Both the position numbers and the translations under genes were made by a program. Below are positions 60,617 to 64,000 of a stretch of 64,000 nucleotides of DNA, one piece after another. This DNA comes from BOG-908 sp965198825. Lineage in GTDB: Bacteria > Pseudomonadota > Alphaproteobacteria > Acetobacterales > Acetobacteraceae. The stretch spans positions 186,001 through 250,000 of the forward strand of contig CBDAQB010000001.1 of assembly GCA_965198825.1 (NCBI GenBank). The letters are read 5' to 3'. The notes under the pieces were generated by a model. The model saw nothing but the letters and a program-made list of their open reading frames with translations, ran no database searches and was not told the origin of the DNA. Every line of letters begins with the position of its first letter. Position 1 is the first letter of the stretch.

Positions 60617-61462
60617 GTGATTTTGACTGACGGCAGGAGTTCGCTCGGCGCTTTCTTGAAGAACCGGCGTATCAAGCTGGATCCGGCTTCGTTCGGCCTC
60701 GCGGCTGGGCGGCGGCGGACGTCCGGACTACGCCGCGAGGAAGTGGCACAGCGGGCTGATATCAGCGCGACCTGGTACACGTGGCTGGAGCAAGGGCGTG
60801 GCGGAAGCCCCTCGGCGGACGTGCTCGACCGGATTGCGAAAGCGCTGAGACTCACCGATGTCGAGCGCGAGCATCTGTTTCTTGTGGGCCTCGGCCGGCC
60901 GCCGGAAACCCGGTATCGCGGCAGCGACTCGGTGACGCCCCGGCTGCAGCGGCTGCTCGACACGCTGACCTACAGCCCTGCCATCGTTCGGACAGCCACG
61001 TGGGATATCGTGGCCTGGAACCGCGCGGCGGCCGTCGTGCTCACGGACTACAGCAAGCTTGCGCCGGACCAGCGGAACATTCTCCGCATGATCTTTGCCG
61101 ATTCTGGCGTGCGTGCTGCGCAGCCGGAATGGGAGCCGGTGGCGCGGTTCGTAGTGGCGGCGTTCCGCGTCGATGCCACGCGTGCCGGGGCGGATGCCGA
61201 AGTGGCGCCCCTCGTCGACGAACTTTGCCGGTCGAGCGCCGAGTTCGCGGCCATGTGGCGGGAGAACGACGTGCAAACCCATGGTGATGGCGTCAAACAT
61301 CTCCGGCATCCGGAAGTCGGTTTGCTCGCGCTGGAGTATTCGGCGTTTGCCGTGGATGGACGGCCGGATTTGAGCTTGATCATTTATAATCCGGCCACTT
61401 CGGCGGACAGGGTGCTGGTAGAGTCGCTTGTGCGCGGGAGTTTGGCTGTTGCGGCTGAGTGA
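60617..61462 (+). CDS. XRE-family regulator with MmyB-like ligand-binding domain
   Basis: A 281-residue transcription factor. The helix-turn-helix at residues 10-80 reads RRTSGLRREEVAQRADISATWYTWLEQGRG (parts), then DRIAKALRLTDVEREHLF. The C-terminal domain has the MmyB pattern (YSPAIVRTATWDIVAWNRAA; FADSGVR; HPEVGLLALEYSAF), thought to bind a fatty-acid-like ligand. Members usually regulate a divergent SDR gene, as here, across a 93-bp intergenic region. An inverted GTTAAA/TTTAAC pair (60573-60609) in that gap may be part of the operator. Confidence 0.9.
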   Translation: MILTDGRSSLGAFLKNRRIKLDPASFGLAAGRRRTSGLRREEVAQRADISATWYTWLEQGRGGSPSADVLDRIAKALRLTDVEREHLFLVGLGRPPETRYRGSDSVTPRLQRLLDTLTYSPAIVRTATWDIVAWNRAAAVVLTDYSKLAPDQRNILRMIFADSGVRAAQPEWEPVARFVVAAFRVDATRAGADAEVAPLVDELCRSSAEFAAMWRENDVQTHGDGVKHLRHPEVGLLALEYSAFAVDGRPDLSLIIYNPATSADRVLVESLVRGSLAVAAE

Positions 61463-61486
61463 GGAAGGAAGCGGTTCTTTTTTATA
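61463..61486. repeat. Dispersed A/T-hairpin repeat, copy 7, left part (split by IS630)
   Basis: GGAAGGAAGCGGTTCTTTTTTA, the left arm and first half of a hairpin. The insertion element follows at a TA dinucleotide, and the remaining part starts at 62626. Confidence 0.85.
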
Positions 61487-62625
61487 CCCCGACTCATTGA
61501 GTATCCGGCTCCGTCGCCCCTTGCGGCGCGCTGTGTGTTTAGATTCTCCTTGCGGTCATGCGCGGTGGCTTTCTCACGGCTGAGGAGAGGCAGGTTCTGA
61601 CCGAGTTGGCTCGGGACGGGCTTGCTGCCCATCGTCTGGCGCGGCGGGCGAATGCCCTGGTGCTGCTGGACCAGGGGATGAGCCCTATCAAGGTGGCCAA
61701 GGTCTTGCTGCTGGACGACGACACCATCCGTGAGTGGCACAAGACCTTCGAGCAGGACGGCATCGATGGCTTGGTCGGCTTCCATTACGGCGGCCGGCAC
61801 GCGTTTCTGGCGCCGGCGCAGGAGACCCAGCTCAAGGCCTGGCTGGAGCGCACCCTGCCGCGCACCACGTGCGAGGTCGGCGCCTATATCGAGCGCCAGT
61901 TCGGCGTGACCTATGAGAGCCGCTCTGGGCTGGTCGCCTTGCTGCACCGGCTGGGGTTTGAGCACCGCAAGCCCGCGGCGGTGCCGAGCAAGATGGACCC
62001 CGACCGTCAGCGCCGGTTCATCGCTGTCTACGAAAAGCTGTTGAACAGCCTTCCTGCGAACGAGATGGTGATGTTCGCCGATGCGGTGCATCCGACCTAC
62101 GGCGCACAGCCCGTCGGCTGCTGGGCGCCAAAGGGCGTGGCGATCGCCGTGGAGCAGACCACCGGCCGCGAGCACGTCAATATCCAAGGTGCGATCGACC
62201 TGCACACCGGCACCACCTGCGTGCTCGAGGTCCCCTCAGTCGACGCCACCAGCACGATTGCGCTGCTGCAAACCATCGAGGCGCGCTTTCCGGCCAAGCG
62301 CCGGATCCACGTCATGCTCGACAATGCGCGCTGCCATCACGCCAAGCTGGTAAGAGCCTGGCTCGACCGGCGAGACTGCCGAATAAGGCTACATTTCATC
62401 CCGCCCTACTGCCCGCATCTGAACCCGATCGAACGATTGTGGCTCGCGATGCACAAAGCCCTGATCCACAACCGGTGCGCTGCGAACTTCAGGCAATTCC
62501 GCGCCCGCGTCCTGACCTTTCTGCGTTACGACGTGCCAAGCCGATGGGACGTGCTCTGCGACCAAGTCACGGACAACTTCCGCATCCGCGACCCGGGTCG
62601 GTTCCGGATTCTCAGGTGAGCGGAG
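61487..62625 (+). mobile_element. IS630-family insertion sequence
   Basis: An element of about 1.14 kb. Imperfect terminal inverted repeats (61487-61513 and 62599-62625) match at 17 of 27 positions, including CCG near the tip, TGAG and ATCCGG. TA is present at both junctions, the target-site duplication of IS630/Tc1 elements. Outside the ends the two flanks join to rebuild a dispersed repeat hairpin. Confidence 0.88.
61558..62619 (+). CDS. IS630 family transposase
   Basis: A complete 353-residue DDE transposase. The N-terminal part has two helix-turn-helix-like regions (SPIKVAKVLLLDDDTIREWHKTF and TTCEVGAYIERQFGV). The catalytic triad is Asp175 (MFADAVHP), Asp255 (VMLDNARCHH) and Glu292 (HLNPIERLW), with the 36-residue D-E gap of this family. 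No frameshift or stop, so it may be active. Confidence 0.95.
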   Translation: MRGGFLTAEERQVLTELARDGLAAHRLARRANALVLLDQGMSPIKVAKVLLLDDDTIREWHKTFEQDGIDGLVGFHYGGRHAFLAPAQETQLKAWLERTLPRTTCEVGAYIERQFGVTYESRSGLVALLHRLGFEHRKPAAVPSKMDPDRQRRFIAVYEKLLNSLPANEMVMFADAVHPTYGAQPVGCWAPKGVAIAVEQTTGREHVNIQGAIDLHTGTTCVLEVPSVDATSTIALLQTIEARFPAKRRIHVMLDNARCHHAKLVRAWLDRRDCRIRLHFIPPYCPHLNPIERLWLAMHKALIHNRCAANFRQFRARVLTFLRYDVPSRWDVLCDQVTDNFRIRDPGRFRILR

Positions 62626-62705
62626 TATAAAGAATGAACCGAAAAACTTTTTTGCTATGTGGGACCGAGATCGTGTCGTCGTTCGAGCCTTGATTTGCAA
62701 CGACT
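62626..62705. repeat. Dispersed A/T-hairpin repeat, copy 7, right part (split by IS630)
   Basis: TATAAAGAATGAACCGAAAA, then ACTTTTTTGC and the core TGGGACCGAGATCGTG in reverse orientation. The GGTTC of the left part pairs with GAACC here once the element is removed. The far arm is degenerate. Confidence 0.82.
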
Positions 62706-62854
62706 GTGTTGGTTTCGCACGATGCTTCGATGGCGCGCTTTCACCAGCGTTATGTTATTTTGTGGGCGGCCTTGAGCTTTAGACAACTATTGTCGAGCGT
62801 TCTGAGCGGCATTGGCCCTACCCTGGCCCTCCGCCACTTGGAGGGAGGGAAAGT
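62706..62854. other. Intergenic, nothing recognised
   Basis: No gene is seen. A short hairpin CCCTCC/GGAGGG (about 62828-62846) lies just after the AI-2E transporter stop on the complement, without a T-run. Confidence 0.5.
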
Positions 62855-63895
62855 TTAGTCACCGACTTTTTCGTTGTCGGCTAGAGGCACCGTTGCTTTT
62901 GTCAGCACTGCCAGAATGGCAGCGGTGAGGGGGGTTGCGAAGATCAGGCCGGGAATGCCGAGGATGGAGCCGAAGGCGGTCTGGGAAAGGATTGTCAGGC
63001 CCGGGGGCATGTCCACGGCACGGCGCTGGATGAGGGGGGCCATGACGTTGCCTTCGAAGCCTTGGATGACGGCGTAGAGGGCGAGTGTTTCCAAGCCCTG
63101 CTGGGCGCCGACAGAGAAGGCGATGATGATTGCGGGGACGGCGCCGATGATGGCGCCGATGTAGGGCACGAAGTTGAACAGCCCGGCGACCACGCCCAGC
63201 ACGAGGGCGAGAGGCACGCCGATGATCCACAGGCCGATGCCGGAGAGGATGCCGACGACAAGCATGTCCAGCGCCTGGCCGGCGCTCCAAGCCCACAGCG
63301 CGTGGCCTGCTTCGGTGATGAGGTCGTGTGCCATCGGGCGTTTTTCGACAGGCACGAGGCGGAGGGCGCCGTTCACGTAGGTGGCGGGCGAGGCGGCGAG
63401 GTAGAGGCCGGCGATGATGACGACGAAAAGTGTGCCGAACAGGCCGAAGGCGGAACCGACGTAGCCGGCGACGGAGCTTGCGAAGCCGCTCGGCATGCCG
63501 CCGCCCCCCTGCTTGTTGCCGCCCAAGGCAGTTGGAACCTGCCCGAGGATGAGCTTGCCCCAATGCGATTGCGACAGGCGGTCGTGCAGGCCCTTGTCCT
63601 GGTCGGAGAGCGCCTTGCGTAGCGCGTCGGCCTGGTCGGCGAGGCCCGGGCCGGCAACGGCCGCGAGGCCGGCGAAGGCGACGAGCAGCACGACGACGAT
63701 GATCAGCAAGGAAAGCCAGTAGGCAAGGCCTAGATGTTTGTGCAGGAGGCTCGCCAGGCCGTGCAGGATGATGGCGAGCAACGCTGCTGCGAAAACGACA
63801 GTTAGGACGTCGCTCAGCAACCAGATCGCCAGGATGATGGCGGTCGCTGATACCACAAGGCGAGCAAGGCGATAGAGGCGAAGGTCTTCGGTCAT
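62855..63895 (-). CDS. AI-2E family transporter (PF01594)
   Basis: A 346-residue inner-membrane protein with about seven hydrophobic segments in the usual arrangement: two N-terminal helices, a cytoplasmic or periplasmic helical loop (DQADALRKALSDQDKGLHDRL), then a C-terminal bundle. LFNFVPYIGAIIGAVPA and GLEGNVMAPLI-like (QGFEGNVMAPLIQRRAVDMPP) are family marks. Despite the name most members are not autoinducer exporters; some are Na+/H+ antiporters. Function here is unassigned. Confidence 0.92.
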   Translation of the reverse strand: MTEDLRLYRLARLVVSATAIILAIWLLSDVLTVVFAAALLAIILHGLASLLHKHLGLAYWLSLLIIVVVLLVAFAGLAAVAGPGLADQADALRKALSDQDKGLHDRLSQSHWGKLILGQVPTALGGNKQGGGGMPSGFASSVAGYVGSAFGLFGTLFVVIIAGLYLAASPATYVNGALRLVPVEKRPMAHDLITEAGHALWAWSAGQALDMLVVGILSGIGLWIIGVPLALVLGVVAGLFNFVPYIGAIIGAVPAIIIAFSVGAQQGLETLALYAVIQGFEGNVMAPLIQRRAVDMPPGLTILSQTAFGSILGIPGLIFATPLTAAILAVLTKATVPLADNEKVGD

Positions 63896-63945
63896 GACGG
63901 TAGAGGATACTTTCTCAGGCGCAGCAGTGCCTTAAACGCGAAGCC

Positions 63946-63997
63946 GACATGCAAAAAGTCTTTGGTTCTTTCATCAAAAAGAACAGCCTTCCTGCCT
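63946..63997. repeat. Dispersed A/T-hairpin repeat, copy 8 (partial or degenerate)
   Basis: Only a right arm is visible: GCAAAAAGTCTTTGG, imperfect hairpin GTTCTTTCATCAAAAAGAAC and CCTTCCTG. The window ends here, so the other side of the locus is unknown. Confidence 0.65.
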
Positions 63998-64000
63998 CAG

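Overview
The window is GC-rich and reads as a chromosome segment of an alphaproteobacterium, most likely of the Acetobacteraceae or a close relative. The evidence is a class I PHA synthase, a mitofilin (Mic60)-like gene next to hemCD and hemY, an NDUFS4-type complex I subunit, a suhB/MmgR-like small RNA, and a dispersed A/T hairpin repeat. The taxonomic call is inference; there is no rRNA to confirm it. Gene density is high and many neighbours overlap by 1-4 nt (ATGA, GTGA, TGATG), so operons can be read directly.

Layout. 1-9 kb: a partial heptose-7-phosphate kinase gene running off the left edge, an OmpA-domain lipoprotein, divergent phaC, a small Pro/Tyr-rich secreted protein, the queuosine operon (VOC protein-queA-tgt-queF), a formate/nitrite-type transporter and a DUF4337 protein. 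9-14 kb: two S9 serine peptidases separated by repeat copies. 13.5-19 kb: the phosphate operon pstS-pstC-pstA-pstB-phoU-phoB, with four 11-bp-phased PhoB half-sites upstream of pstS and no phoR. 19-21.6 kb: tRNA-Val, an N-formylglutamate amidohydrolase-family gene, a 55-residue Flp-type pilin too short for routine calling, a suhB/MmgR-like sRNA and a lytic-transglycosylase-like protein. 21.7-28.5 kb: an RND adaptor and permease, a decayed second RND permease, a perfect 20-bp palindrome resembling a TetR operator, a Gloeo_Verruco-repeat protein, and a hypothetical gene behind a Fur-like box. 28.8-33 kb: a spore-coat-U type chaperone-usher pilus operon. 33-40 kb: tRNA-Arg and tRNA-Pro around an NDUFS4-like gene, then a CgeB-like glycosyltransferase, a second Gloeo_Verruco protein, an O-antigen-ligase-like protein, and a methyltransferase-DUF218-DUF45 operon.

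40-48 kb: cysE, then an operon in which the lipid II flippase murJ overlaps a gene for an acidic protein with a papain-like Cys/His/Asp arrangement and two further unknown genes. After that come gpsA, rlmJ and tsaD. 48-56.6 kb: one tightly overlapped operon, hemC-hemD-mic60-like-hemY, followed by a HAD-UbiA prenyltransferase, a DprE1-like oxidase and a GT87-like glycosyltransferase, which together look like a polyprenyl-phosphate pentose (arabinose-type) route. 56.6-64 kb: a sedolisin (S53) peptidase, a thiolase, a divergent SDR/XRE regulator pair, an IS630 copy inserted into one of the dispersed repeats, and an AI-2E family transporter.

The points most worth following are the murJ-linked cysteine-peptidase-like operon, the heme/polyprenyl-pentose operon, the dispersed repeat with an IS630 insertion that dates after it, the small RNA, and three regulatory sites (Pho, Fur-like, TetR-like). 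No CRISPR array, prophage or complete defence system was seen.
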